From: Dyadobacter sp. NIV53
GTDB lineage: Bacteria; Bacteroidota; Bacteroidia; Cytophagales; Spirosomataceae
Reading direction: 5' to 3'
Assembly: GCF_019711195.1 (NCBI RefSeq)
Contig: NZ_CP081299.1
Location: forward strand, 2,046,001-2,110,000
Length of the DNA: 64,000 nucleotides
Made by a program: the position numbers and the translations under genes. Positions 55,385 to 64,000 of the stretch are shown piece by piece. How positions within the stretch are numbered: the stretch's first letter is position 1; each line of letters opens with the position of its first letter. The notes below the pieces were generated by a model. The model saw nothing but the letters and a program-made list of their open reading frames with translations, had not been told where the DNA came from and searched no databases.

Positions 55385-56914
55385 TCAATATCCCTCGTTC
55401 TGATACATTTTTTCCGGGTTCAGTTTGAATTCATCAAACGGAATTGGGTAATAACGATCCTTTACCGTGAAATTGACCAATTTGGCATTACCAAAATCTG
55501 CCTGTTTTTTGGCTTGCATGTAAGTCATCAGTTCTGTCGTGGTGAATGATCTCAGCAAGTCAAACCAGCGATGATGTTCAAAAGCAAGCTCCACACGTCT
55601 TTCATGCAGAATGGCCAGTTTCAAGGTTGGATATTTGGCACTGTAAGCTGCATCTGCCTTACTTACAGCGTATAATGGCATTTTAGCGCGTTCCCTTACC
55701 ATGTCCAGATATGTTATCGCAGCTGCATCATTTCCCAGATACATGTTAACTTCTGCCAGCATTAGAATGACATCTGCATAACGCATCAGGATCCAGTTAT
55801 TTCCACCGTAACCATTTACACCAGCCGTTGTACTGGCATCCCGGAACTTGGTGATAAACCAATCCTGAACAGTTGCATCGGCTGCATATTTGATCGAGAA
55901 ATCTTTACGCAGATCTCCTGTTTCATAATCAAATACAAGATCGTGGGTTACATTTGTACCAGAACCCGTTGATGGTTTCAATGAATTAATTGTCTCTCCT
56001 TTTGCCTGGCTATTGGCAGCAATAGAAGAAGAATAGTTTAAATCACCCTGTTTGTTAACGATCTGAAGAATCAATTCCGGACAGGTTGATTTCTTGGCCA
56101 CATCAAATACATCAGTATAAGGTATGTCTTTCAGCGCAGCAAAAGTTTTCATTCCATAAGCCGCTTCCAGATAGGTTTTGGCATTGGTAAGGTTAGCCGT
56201 TTTATTGGCAGCGTCCAGCGTTGTCGCCATCGTCAGGTAAACCTGTCCCAGCAATGCGTTACCCGCAGCCTTGGAGACTTTTCCAACATTGGCATCTGTC
56301 TGTAGGTTCGCCAACGGAGAACCTACGACATCTTTCAAATCGGCTACAATTTGGTCGTAAACCAATTCTTTTTTCACTCGGGCCGTATATTCGGTTATTT
56401 CGTCCGTGGTTACCAATTGTTTGGTTACCAAAGGCACATCACCCCATTTGCGTACCAGCTGGAAATAAATATAGGCACGTACAAACTTCGCTTCTGCTGT
56501 AAACCTTGCTTTATTATCCGCATCTGCGAATGTTATTTTATCAATATTGGACAACACAATGTTACAGCGGGTAATGCTTTGGTATAATGCGACCCAATGG
56601 TTTTTCAGCCAGGTATTACTTGGCAGCAGTGCGAAATTATTAAACTGAAAAGGCTCGCCGGAATTGGATTGATTATCGTTCGTACCGGTATCGTCTGAAC
56701 GCTCATCCGAATACAATCCACTGTTTTCACCCACCACATCAGAGCTTCTCAACGATTGGTAAATTCCGTTTACGGCCAGCTGAATATCATTTTCATTCTG
56801 GAAGTAATTGTCTACAGTTACGGCATTCGGATCAGTCTGTTCTAAAAGATCGGAGCAGGAACTTACCGTAATCAACAGGATCAGGGCAAGTGATGTTATA
56901 TATTTCTTATTCAT
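55385..56914 (-). CDS. RagB/SusD family nutrient-binding lipoprotein (SusD-3)
   Basis: A 509-residue lipoprotein. The lipobox is TVSSC (Cys20), followed by DLLEQTDPNAVTVDNYFQNE. The SusD N-terminal stretch NDIQLAVNGIYQSLRSSDVV, the mid motif FVRAYIYFQLVRKWGDVPLV and the C-terminal ILHERRVELAFEHHRWFDLL are standard. It ends with RYYPIPFDEFKLNPEKMYQN. It lies 21 bp after SusC-3 and completes a pair whose promoter has four phased repeats, so its ligand may be a phosphorylated oligomer (inference). Confidence 0.93.
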   Translation of the reverse strand: MNKKYITSLALILLITVSSCSDLLEQTDPNAVTVDNYFQNENDIQLAVNGIYQSLRSSDVVGENSGLYSDERSDDTGTNDNQSNSGEPFQFNNFALLPSNTWLKNHWVALYQSITRCNIVLSNIDKITFADADNKARFTAEAKFVRAYIYFQLVRKWGDVPLVTKQLVTTDEITEYTARVKKELVYDQIVADLKDVVGSPLANLQTDANVGKVSKAAGNALLGQVYLTMATTLDAANKTANLTNAKTYLEAAYGMKTFAALKDIPYTDVFDVAKKSTCPELILQIVNKQGDLNYSSSIAANSQAKGETINSLKPSTGSGTNVTHDLVFDYETGDLRKDFSIKYAADATVQDWFITKFRDASTTAGVNGYGGNNWILMRYADVILMLAEVNMYLGNDAAAITYLDMVRERAKMPLYAVSKADAAYSAKYPTLKLAILHERRVELAFEHHRWFDLLRSFTTTELMTYMQAKKQADFGNAKLVNFTVKDRYYPIPFDEFKLNPEKMYQNEGY

Positions 56915-56935
56915 ATTATTATCGTTTATGTTTTA

Positions 56936-59900
56936 TTAAAATGTAAGTTTTACACCCAGATTATAACCTCTTGCCAATGGATAAACCCCATAATCCACGC
57001 CAGGGGTCAGGTTCGATCCATTGTTATAATCTACTTCGGGATTGTAGCCCTTATATTTTGAAAAAGTAAATGCATTGTTTACACTCGCATAAATCCTGGC
57101 ACTGCTGATACCAAGCTTACCCTTAAATAATTCGGGAATGGTATAGCCAAGGGTAATGTCAGTACATCTGAAATAAGTACCGTCCTGAATATAAAATGTA
57201 GAAAGGCGGGTACTGTTGCTTTGCGAAGCGCCACGGGTAGCACGAAAAACCGAACCATTGCCGGGAGAAGATTCTGACTTATATCTTTGGTCTACAACTG
57301 AATACTGATTACCCGAGCCTTCCAGATTGAAGAGGTAATAATCCTGCCCGTCCAGTACTTCATTTTTATACGAACCATTGAAAGAAGCACTGAAATCGAA
57401 GCTTCTGTAACTGCCGTTCAGCCCAAGCCCGTATGTGAATTTTGCATAAGGATTTCCGATCACCCTTTTGTCATCGTCGTTCACCACACCATCTTTATTG
57501 ACATCTTCAAAATACAGGTCCCCTAACCTTAATGCCTGGCTGGTAGCCGTTGATTTTGCCACTTCACCAATGTTTTCAGGTGTAACTATACCTAAAACCT
57601 TGAAACCATAAAACATTCCTACCGAGGAGCCTTCCTGTGTAATATGCGTTTTGTATGATCTTTCAGCACCGTTTGTGATGATCGTCCCCGCACCTCCCAT
57701 ATCCAGCACTTTATTACGGTTCAGGGAAATATTACCGGTTAAGTTCAGTTTAAAATCCTGGGTTGAAATCACTCTTGCATCAGCCTGAAAATCGAATCCT
57801 TTATTCTGTATTTTGGAATCTTTCAAATTCGTCAGGATGGACGATGTACCGGATACCGCTGAAATAGACTGATTAAACAATAAATTATACGAGTTACTAA
57901 TGTAGTAATTGGCCATTAACGACAACCGGCCTTTCAGGATACTGATGTCGGTTCCGAAGTTATACTGTGAAGTAGATTCCCAGCCCAGGTTCGGATCTTT
58001 AACGCCGCCTGCCCACATAGCCGAAGCAATGGTATTACTGCCATAAACTACCCCGCCCGGCGAAGCCATAACCTGCTGTGAATTGTAGTTACCAATGTTA
58101 TTGTTACCACTCAGCCCCCAGCTTGCACGAAGCTTGACAGTGGATTCCTGTCCAAGGAAATTGTTGTAAAAAGATTCATCCGACAGATTCCACCCTGCCG
58201 ACACAGAAGGGAAATAACCATAACGGTTAAGCGCACCAAAACGGGAAGATCCGTCTGTACGGAAAGATCCGGTCAGGAAATACCTGTTGTCATAATTGTA
58301 GGTAGCACGCGCCAGATAGGAAAGTAAAGTATAGGCACTTTTCTCAGCTTTATCCAGTTTGAAAAAAGTAGCATCAGCTCCCTTGGCAGATATTTCCTGG
58401 ATACGGTCATTGGTAAACCCCTGAGCCGAAACACCGATATAATCACTGCTTGTTTTTTGAGCCGTATATCCTGCCAGTACATCTGCGTGATGTTTGCCCC
58501 ACTGCTTGTTATAATTAAAAGTAAACTCAGCCAGCTGGTCAATCTGGGTAAGATTTTGTGCAGTTGCTTTTGCAGCCGTTTGAGACTGAACAGAATACGG
58601 CTCGAAATTACCAGTGCTCAAACTCGTAGGCAGATAATAATTATACTTTTCATTGTAAGTCAGCATACCCAGATTTACCTTGAAAGACAAATCCTTAATG
58701 ATCTGGTAAGTGGCATTCACATTGTAACTGCTTCTTAAACCCTTACGTTTGATGTTGGTCTCTTCTGCCATCGCCACCGGATTTTCAGGATTCTGGATCC
58801 CGTAATTACCGGCAGACAAAGCACCCATTCCAAACTTGGCAATGCTGCCATCCGCATTATGAGAAGGCAAAAATGGTGCGTAGATCAACGCCGCCATAAC
58901 CGGGCTGTGATCGAACCTTCCTTCCTGCAATTCCTCATTTTCATTTTGAGTAAAAGAGAAATTACCGCCAACTTTCAATTTTTCACTTACTTTTCCATCA
59001 AGGTTGGCACGCAGGTTTATCCTTTTCTGCCCTGTTCCTACTACGATCCCGTCCTGGTTCTGGTAACCTCCGCTCATGAAATAACGCAGGTTATCTTTAC
59101 CTCCTGAAAAGGAAACATTGTGTCTCTGGAAAACGCCGTTGCGGTAAAGTTCATCCTGCCAGTCCGTATCAACCGTAGGCGTAATCAGTTTCTGGGACGC
59201 GAAATCATAGATTGATGAAGGGATACTGATACTTCCCGAATTTCCTACTCTGGCTGTACGGGTTGCGTTATCATCCGATTTCATTGCATCGTTCCAAACC
59301 GCACCCGAATTTTCTACAAAATCACGGTAAGAATTATTCCGTCCGTCGATCACCAACTGTGCGAACTGGGTTGCATTTAAAAGTTTTACTTTTTTGCAGA
59401 CCTGGTTAAACCCCGTTTGGAAATCGTATTCCAATTTCCCTTTACCATCTTTTCCGCGTTTGGTTGTAATCAACACAACACCGCCCGATGCCCTCGATCC
59501 ATAAATTGCCGCCGAAGCCGCATCCTTTAAAATATCAATAGATTCAATATCATTCGGATTAATAAATACATCACTTCCCGCCGGATAACCGTCAATAACG
59601 TACAACGGATCAGAACTGGCATTCACAGAACCAACACCCCTCACCCGGATCTTCGTGCTCGCATACGGTGCCCCGCTTACCTGTGAAATTTGTACACCAG
59701 CTACTTTCCCTACCAATGCCTGTCCGATCGTAGGCGTTGAAAGGTTCAGTTCTTTTGCTTTAACACTTGAAATTGCACCCGTCAGATCAGCTTTACGCAT
59801 GGTCTGGTAACCAACGGCCACAAATTCGTTCAGCATTAAGGCATCTTCTTTTAGCTGAACGTTAATAGAAGCAGCACCGGATACAACAATTTCCTGTGCA

Positions 59901-60202
59901 ACAAATCCCACAAAGGAGAATACCAGTGTATTTCCGGTCTCAGTTTCAAGTGAAAAATTTCCATCAATATCCGTTACTGCCCCTTTGTTATTCCCTTTTT
60001 CAAGAATAGTAACACCCATCAATGGCACACCGCTCTCATCTTTTACCGTACCTTTCACTGTGATTAAACTTGCAGTGATGTTTTGTACTTTTCCGGCATG
60101 ATCCTGTTTTTTTACAGTCGCAGCCAACAGCGGGCCAGCAACATTAAAAACCAGCATACCAGCCATTGTCATAGGAGCAATTGATAATAATAGTCTTTTC
60201 AT
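56936..60202 (-). CDS. SusC/RagA family TonB-linked receptor (SusC-3)
   Basis: About 1088 residues from the ATG at 60202, which opens the signal peptide (MKRLLLSIAPMTMAGMLVFN...); the open frame extends 52 codons further upstream through its own promoter and should not be used. The carboxypeptidase-like domain (VKGTVKDESGVPLMGVTILE), plug (GYQTMRKADLTGAISSVKAK, TKIRVRGVGSVN, DPLYVIDGYPAG) and a barrel ending YNLGVKLTF are intact. It is the only undamaged SusC here. It is divergent from the PhoA-type phosphatase, and both promoters carry phased TTAACA-like repeats, so uptake of phosphatase substrates or products is plausible. Confidence 0.93.
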   Translation of the reverse strand: MKRLLLSIAPMTMAGMLVFNVAGPLLAATVKKQDHAGKVQNITASLITVKGTVKDESGVPLMGVTILEKGNNKGAVTDIDGNFSLETETGNTLVFSFVGFVAQEIVVSGAASINVQLKEDALMLNEFVAVGYQTMRKADLTGAISSVKAKELNLSTPTIGQALVGKVAGVQISQVSGAPYASTKIRVRGVGSVNASSDPLYVIDGYPAGSDVFINPNDIESIDILKDAASAAIYGSRASGGVVLITTKRGKDGKGKLEYDFQTGFNQVCKKVKLLNATQFAQLVIDGRNNSYRDFVENSGAVWNDAMKSDDNATRTARVGNSGSISIPSSIYDFASQKLITPTVDTDWQDELYRNGVFQRHNVSFSGGKDNLRYFMSGGYQNQDGIVVGTGQKRINLRANLDGKVSEKLKVGGNFSFTQNENEELQEGRFDHSPVMAALIYAPFLPSHNADGSIAKFGMGALSAGNYGIQNPENPVAMAEETNIKRKGLRSSYNVNATYQIIKDLSFKVNLGMLTYNEKYNYYLPTSLSTGNFEPYSVQSQTAAKATAQNLTQIDQLAEFTFNYNKQWGKHHADVLAGYTAQKTSSDYIGVSAQGFTNDRIQEISAKGADATFFKLDKAEKSAYTLLSYLARATYNYDNRYFLTGSFRTDGSSRFGALNRYGYFPSVSAGWNLSDESFYNNFLGQESTVKLRASWGLSGNNNIGNYNSQQVMASPGGVVYGSNTIASAMWAGGVKDPNLGWESTSQYNFGTDISILKGRLSLMANYYISNSYNLLFNQSISAVSGTSSILTNLKDSKIQNKGFDFQADARVISTQDFKLNLTGNISLNRNKVLDMGGAGTIITNGAERSYKTHITQEGSSVGMFYGFKVLGIVTPENIGEVAKSTATSQALRLGDLYFEDVNKDGVVNDDDKRVIGNPYAKFTYGLGLNGSYRSFDFSASFNGSYKNEVLDGQDYYLFNLEGSGNQYSVVDQRYKSESSPGNGSVFRATRGASQSNSTRLSTFYIQDGTYFRCTDITLGYTIPELFKGKLGISSARIYASVNNAFTFSKYKGYNPEVDYNNGSNLTPGVDYGVYPLARGYNLGVKLTF

Positions 60203-60286
60203 AATAACAATTAAAAAATAAACGAACCAGAAAGACCTCTTCCTGTATAGCCAAATACCAGTTTTTATCAGGGTTTGAATATTTCG

Positions 60287-60342
60287 CAAAGGTATTTTTA
60301 TGCTGTTACGATATTGTAACTGTACGGTTATTAAAATGTTAA
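60287..60342 (-). promoter_or_regulatory. Pho-box-like phased repeats and -7 element for SusC-3
   Basis: On the minus strand TTAACA, ATAACC, GTTACA and GTAACA start at 60342, 60331, 60320 and 60309, all 11 bp apart. TACCTTTG (60294-60287, perfect TAnnTTTG) starts 15 nt after the last. The ATG is about 85 nt further on. Confidence 0.7.
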
Positions 60343-60514
60343 TCTTTTGAAAAGCCAATTATGAAACATCTTCATTTTATTGATATAAAATAAACGCTGC
60401 TATTAAAAAATGGTACAAATCAAAGAAAGCTATGTTTGTATACTTTTAATATTAACTATCACAAACCATCTTTCCTTAGCCTTAATGTATCCGAAGTAAT
60501 ACAACCTTTTAAAG

Positions 60515-60570
60515 CTAACAATATGTTAACATGCCGGAATCATTGAGATCATATCGGGCGTGTACTTTTG
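60515..60570 (+). promoter_or_regulatory. Pho-box-like phased repeats and -7 element for the PhoA-type phosphatase
   Basis: CTAACA (60515) and TTAACA (60526) are 11 bp apart. The next two phased positions (GAATCA 60537, ATCATA 60548) are degenerate. TACTTTTG (60563-60570) starts 15 nt after the fourth position. The remaining gap to 60699 shows nothing else. Confidence 0.6.
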
Positions 60571-60699
60571 AGAGATGAAGTCAACGTAATGCCGGGCAGT
60601 CCATATCTGTGCATCTTTTCACATGCAGGAGTAATCTGTTTATAAACGAAACCGGCATTTTACTTACAGATCAACACCTTACAGAGCATAGTTATTTAT

Positions 60700-62100
60700 A
60701 TGAAAAGAAGAGATTTTTTTACCAACAGTTCCCTTACGCTACTCGGCGCTTCCTTATTATCTCCAAAAAATTTACTGGCTGCCAATCCGTTATCATCCCG
60801 AAAAGAGAAGACGGCCAAAAATATTATTTTCTTAGTCAGTGACGGTATGAGCACCGGTACGCTGAATATGGCCAGCCTTTTGCTACAACGTAAAGTAGGC
60901 CGCCAAAGCAACTGGATCAAACTTTATCAGGAAAACAAAGGAAGAAGGGCATTGATGGACACCTCTTCGTCCAATGCGCTGGTAACTGATTCTGCCGCTG
61001 GAAGCTCGGCCTGGGGTGGTGGTATAAAAGTACCTAACGGATCACTGAACGTAAATGCAGACGGCAGTTTTAATAAACCTATTCTTCAGAAGTTCAAAGA
61101 AGCTGGTAAGACGGTTGGCTGTGTGACAACTGTATCCATTACACACGCCACACCAGCTGGTTTTTGTGTAAATAACAAATCACGCGGTGATGAATATGAA
61201 ATTGCGGGGCAATATCTGGACCTGAAATTTGATGTCATGATGGGTGGCGGCAGGCAATTTTTTAGTAAGGAAAACCGAAAAGACAAAGTCGATCTTTTAC
61301 AAAAATTCGGTCAGGCCGGATACCAGCTACCTCAGAATCGGGATCAAATGCTCGCACTGGATGTAAATTCCCGCAAACCTGTATTGGGCCTTTTTTCTGA
61401 AAACGGGCTGCCGTATTCACTCGACGCCGCACAGGATACTACGCTACAAAAGAATGTACCTACCCTGGCCGAAATGACGAAGAAAACCATAAGCATTTTA
61501 TCTCAGAACAATAAAGGATTTGTGATGCAGGTAGAAGGCGGCAAGGTCGATTGGGCTGCTCATGCAAATGATGCTGCGGGACTTTTATATGACCAGATCG
61601 CATTTGACGATGCGGTAAAAGTGGCACTGGATTTTGCAGAAAACGATAAAGAAACACTGGTGATCATGACCACCGATCATGGCAATGGCAATCCGGGATT
61701 ATTTGGCAATGATCTGCATTTTGACCGTATACAGCATTTTAAGCAAACCAATGACTGGATTCTAAATGGCATCAACAGCAAATTTACAAGCAGTCAGGTT
61801 GTTGAACGGATTGAAGCGGCACAGGGATATGCAATCAAAAAAGCAGAAGCTGAATTACTGCTGAATTCCTACGTAAAACACGACGGGGATGGCCTTTATA
61901 ATCCCCTAAAATTACCGTTTAAGCAGTTAGGACTTATTCAATCCGACTATATTTCTGTAAACTTTGCCAGTATGGACCACTCTGGCGACTATGTGGAACT
62001 GGCCATGTTCGGGCCTGGAAGTGAACTGCTCAAACCATTTGTGAAAAATACAGACCTTCATCTTCTTATGCTGAATGCTGCCGGAATTGGCAATATATAA
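60700..62100 (+). CDS. Alkaline phosphatase (PhoA type, Tat signal)
   Basis: A 466-residue phosphomonoesterase. It starts with a twin-arginine signal (MKRRDFFTNSSLTLLGASLL), so it is exported folded, with metals. Catalytic features are Asp48 in FLVSDGMSTG, nucleophile Ser108 in VTDSAAGSSAWGGG, ITHATPAGFCVNNKSRGDE, VEGGKVDWAAHANDA with metal ligands, TTDHGNGNPG, and a late MDHSGDYVELAMFGPGSE. The gene releases phosphate from organic esters outside the cytoplasm. It is divergent from SusCD pair 3 and has a phased-repeat promoter, as expected for phosphate-starvation control. Confidence 0.94.
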   Translation: MKRRDFFTNSSLTLLGASLLSPKNLLAANPLSSRKEKTAKNIIFLVSDGMSTGTLNMASLLLQRKVGRQSNWIKLYQENKGRRALMDTSSSNALVTDSAAGSSAWGGGIKVPNGSLNVNADGSFNKPILQKFKEAGKTVGCVTTVSITHATPAGFCVNNKSRGDEYEIAGQYLDLKFDVMMGGGRQFFSKENRKDKVDLLQKFGQAGYQLPQNRDQMLALDVNSRKPVLGLFSENGLPYSLDAAQDTTLQKNVPTLAEMTKKTISILSQNNKGFVMQVEGGKVDWAAHANDAAGLLYDQIAFDDAVKVALDFAENDKETLVIMTTDHGNGNPGLFGNDLHFDRIQHFKQTNDWILNGINSKFTSSQVVERIEAAQGYAIKKAEAELLLNSYVKHDGDGLYNPLKLPFKQLGLIQSDYISVNFASMDHSGDYVELAMFGPGSELLKPFVKNTDLHLLMLNAAGIGNI

Positions 62101-62138
62101 ACGCTTGTTTGCAATCTACCAAAACAACTATATTGATG

Positions 62139-62263
62139 TAACAGACATTATCACGAATTATATTGTACGCTGTCGGCATTCGTCTAAAACCTGGTTCCGT
62201 GCATTAATTTGATAGTCGAATGCCGACCGCCGACAGCAGTATAGTTCATGATAATGTCTGTTA
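62139..62263. repeat. MITE-like long inverted repeat (125 bp)
   Basis: The outer 19 nt (TAACAGACATTATCACGAA) match the reverse complement of the right end at 18 of 19 positions. Inner arms GCTGTCGGCATTCG and CGAATGCCGACcgcCGACAGC continue the palindrome imperfectly. Both ends abut TA, compatible with a TA target duplication. It has no coding capacity. It could also be read as a large terminator hairpin behind the phosphatase gene, 39 bp away. Confidence 0.65.
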
Positions 62264-62703
62264 AATATTTTAAATAACACCGGCTTCACTGGCCTGATTC
62301 AGACACCGCAATTAATACCGCTCCGGTTATTCTCAGTATCGTACCTGTAACGATTTGCAAAGTCACAAAACAGCCGAAAATGTTGATAAAATAGCCCTGT
62401 GTAAAAGCAAAAAAATGTATGCTTACAATGGCTGTTTCCACCCTCTCAAAATAAAATAAGTATATTCATTACCGTTAACTCAATATATTGGCGGAATCTT
62501 TGAAACCCGATTTATACTTATTACTTTTCTTAAAAGTTTTAGACCACTGAATTACAAGCCAGGCTTATTTATGCAATTTCTTTAGGGGACGTATTTAAAG
62601 CATAGCCGATCAATTTTAAAGCTTTCACATTCAGGATTATTACAGACGAATAGAGGAAAAGTAGGATTCATTAGAATAATTTCACACACGATGTTCTAAT
62701 ATT
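62264..62703. other. Intergenic, nothing recognised
   Basis: About 440 bp of AT-rich sequence before the last gene. I see no ORF, terminator or phased TTAACA repeats here; it presumably holds the promoter of the gene at 62704. Confidence 0.4.
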
Positions 62704-64000
62704 ATGGAGAAAGCTTTTAAATCATGGAATGCATCTTATATAGATCATCATATTGTGGCCATGCCGCCTGGCTGGAAAAATCTTCCTGTTGAGCCCTACA
62801 CATTCGTTTTTGTCAGCAATGAACTGAGCATGCAGCAGTATGCAGGCTTTTTTAAATGCTGTATCGAAAATAACATTGCCAATCCACGTTTGTTCACGCC
62901 ACGATCCCTGGCCTTAGCTTCGATATTCCATCCATCGTTTTATCACGCGGTGACTAATATCCATTCTAAAATTTCCAGCGATTTTAGAAAGTTCAGCGAT
63001 GCATTAATACCGTTAGAGATGAATATCCCTGTTTCAGCCGAACTGGAGGCGGGTTCCGTGAGACACTGGCTGCAATCCCTCGTGTTTTTGGCAGGAATCA
63101 CACTAAGTGCTGCAATCATCCAGAACCGATGGTCGGCGGGAACAATTGAAAGTAAGCTGAACCGGCTTTGGCAGGTTAGTGCATACAGCGAAATGCCTGG
63201 TTTCGAGCAGTTAAAAGAATTGAAAATTCAGGATTTTGTGCTCCGTTGTGCTGCTAAGCTGGATTCCAACCCATACCTTGTTATCAGAGAACTGAAAACG
63301 TTTTATTCGCTTGTCCTGCAAAAACTGATACTTAACATTCCATTTGTTGAAAGGGAAATGACGGCTATAAAACTTACTGCTGAACAGGAAAACCGGTATG
63401 GATTTATTCCAGCTCTGAAGAATTTACTCGGCAATAATCTGAAAGCAGTAATCCTTTATGGTTCAGCTGTGAACAGCGTCCAGTTTGCGGACTACGATTT
63501 GGTTGTGGTTGTAAAAGATCTTGACAGTGCTTTACATACACTTGCCGGAAAGTCGCCGGTCTACAATGGACTTGAATTAAATATCAGTTTATTCGGTGAA
63601 ACGGATTTCCAGACTTATCAGCTTGTATCTGGTGACAATCTGGCCGATCATGGCCTTTGCCTGTACGGCTCGGTTAAAGTCCCTCAAAAACCAGCCGCTG
63701 ATCTTATACTGCGAAATTTCAGTTTTGGATTTATACGGTTTCGTCAGTTAATGGGTATGGCGGCAACACTCAGCAATTATTCATCCGCTGCCGACGACAA
63801 ACGTAATCTGCTTGATTATTTTATTAAAATACCTCTCAACGTTTACAAGGGAATTCAGGGATGTTATGGCAAACCGGGAACGAATGAAGAACTCAGGGCC
63901 TGGTCGGTAAATTCTTTAAATTTTGATGTAAAAATGCAACAGCTTCGTGCCGCAAACGGAGGTGCAATGGAGTCCGCAGCGAGTGCCGCCTGGGCAACGC
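62704..64000 (+). CDS. Nucleotidyltransferase-domain protein, partial (runs off right edge)
   Basis: The frame is open from the ATG at 62704 (MEKAFKSWNASYIDHHIVAM) for 432 codons to the edge. A helical N-terminal region (about 1-240) matches nothing I know. It contains one hydrophobic stretch (WLQSLVFLAGITLSAAII) that may be a buried helix. Around 255-275 lies a Pol-beta-type nucleotidyltransferase motif, ILYGSAVNSVQFADYDLVVV, with the GS and DxD-like Asp arrangement of small antitoxin and kanamycin-transferase-like domains. A helical C-terminal part follows. The substrate is unknown. It has no signal peptide and no same-strand neighbour within 600 bp. Confidence 0.7.
   Translation, partial: MEKAFKSWNASYIDHHIVAMPPGWKNLPVEPYTFVFVSNELSMQQYAGFFKCCIENNIANPRLFTPRSLALASIFHPSFYHAVTNIHSKISSDFRKFSDALIPLEMNIPVSAELEAGSVRHWLQSLVFLAGITLSAAIIQNRWSAGTIESKLNRLWQVSAYSEMPGFEQLKELKIQDFVLRCAAKLDSNPYLVIRELKTFYSLVLQKLILNIPFVEREMTAIKLTAEQENRYGFIPALKNLLGNNLKAVILYGSAVNSVQFADYDLVVVVKDLDSALHTLAGKSPVYNGLELNISLFGETDFQTYQLVSGDNLADHGLCLYGSVKVPQKPAADLILRNFSFGFIRFRQLMGMAATLSNYSSAADDKRNLLDYFIKIPLNVYKGIQGCYGKPGTNEELRAWSVNSLNFDVKMQQLRAANGGAMESAASAAWAT

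Noticed and set aside
60203..60358. Extended N-terminus of SusC-3
   Set aside because: The extension covers the phased repeats and -7 element; the signal peptide starts at 60202.

Overview
The window reads as a chromosomal segment of a Bacteroidota bacterium, most likely Cytophagales near Dyadobacter/Spirosoma (genus is inference). Signs are three SusC/SusD outer-membrane pairs, an ECF sigma/FecR pair, M13, S9 and S12 secreted hydrolases, Shine-Dalgarno-poor starts and TAnnTTTG-type -7 promoter elements. I see no rRNA, tRNA, CRISPR array, prophage or intact insertion sequence.

Layout. 1-8231 (minus): a tandem run of paralogous sensor histidine kinases. One is split by a -1 frame change at an A AAA AAG heptamer, and a fourth TPR paralogue runs off the left edge. 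8370-17542 (minus): secreted or membrane proteins, namely a serine hydrolase with a nonsense codon, a small relic of the same family, an M13 metalloprotease, a DUF418 protein, an unknown periplasmic protein and an S9 prolyl oligopeptidase. 17689-19650 (minus): a soluble REC-kinase-REC-AraC hybrid. 20599-23534 (plus): a CPA1 antiporter, DUF1569 and VOC proteins, and an internally deleted SRPBCC gene. 23677-31562: a tannase-like esterase (minus), then an amidohydrolase and SusCD pair 1 (plus), whose SusC signal peptide is frameshifted from the body. 31793-32983: a YcaQ-like winged-helix protein. 33042-37581 (minus): an ECF sigma factor, FecR, an STN-domain protein with GVQVAGF-N repeats instead of a TonB barrel, and a second repeat protein. 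37754-48595: alkaline-phosphatase-superfamily enzymes, a choice-of-anchor-I lipoprotein, two glycosyltransferases and an Oar-like TonB receptor. 48912-54864 (minus): SusCD pair 2 (SusC with a nonsense codon) and a secreted tyrosine-type phosphatase. 55385-62100: SusCD pair 3 (minus), divergent from a Tat-exported PhoA-type phosphatase (plus). 62139-62263: a MITE-like inverted repeat. 62704 to the edge: an unrecognised nucleotidyltransferase-domain protein.

How the parts fit. Five promoters in 37.7-60.7 kb share one architecture: copies of a TTAACA-like hexamer phased at 11 bp, the last in-phase position starting exactly 15 nt before a TAnnTTTG-like -7 element. They precede two phosphatase-superfamily genes, SusCD pair 3, the Oar-like receptor (with a phosphodiesterase behind it) and the glycosyltransferase pair. 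I infer a PhoB-type phosphate-starvation regulon in which phosphoesters are cleaved, products are imported and perhaps membrane phospholipids are replaced by glycolipids. The second candidate system is the ECF/FecR/STN-repeat operon, where the usual TonB transducer seems to be replaced by a repeat protein.

Five genes are disrupted near their 5' end or internally: the second sensor kinase, the S12 hydrolase, the SRPBCC gene, SusC-1 and SusC-2. Whether these are real decay, switchable sites or sequence errors cannot be settled from the sequence alone.
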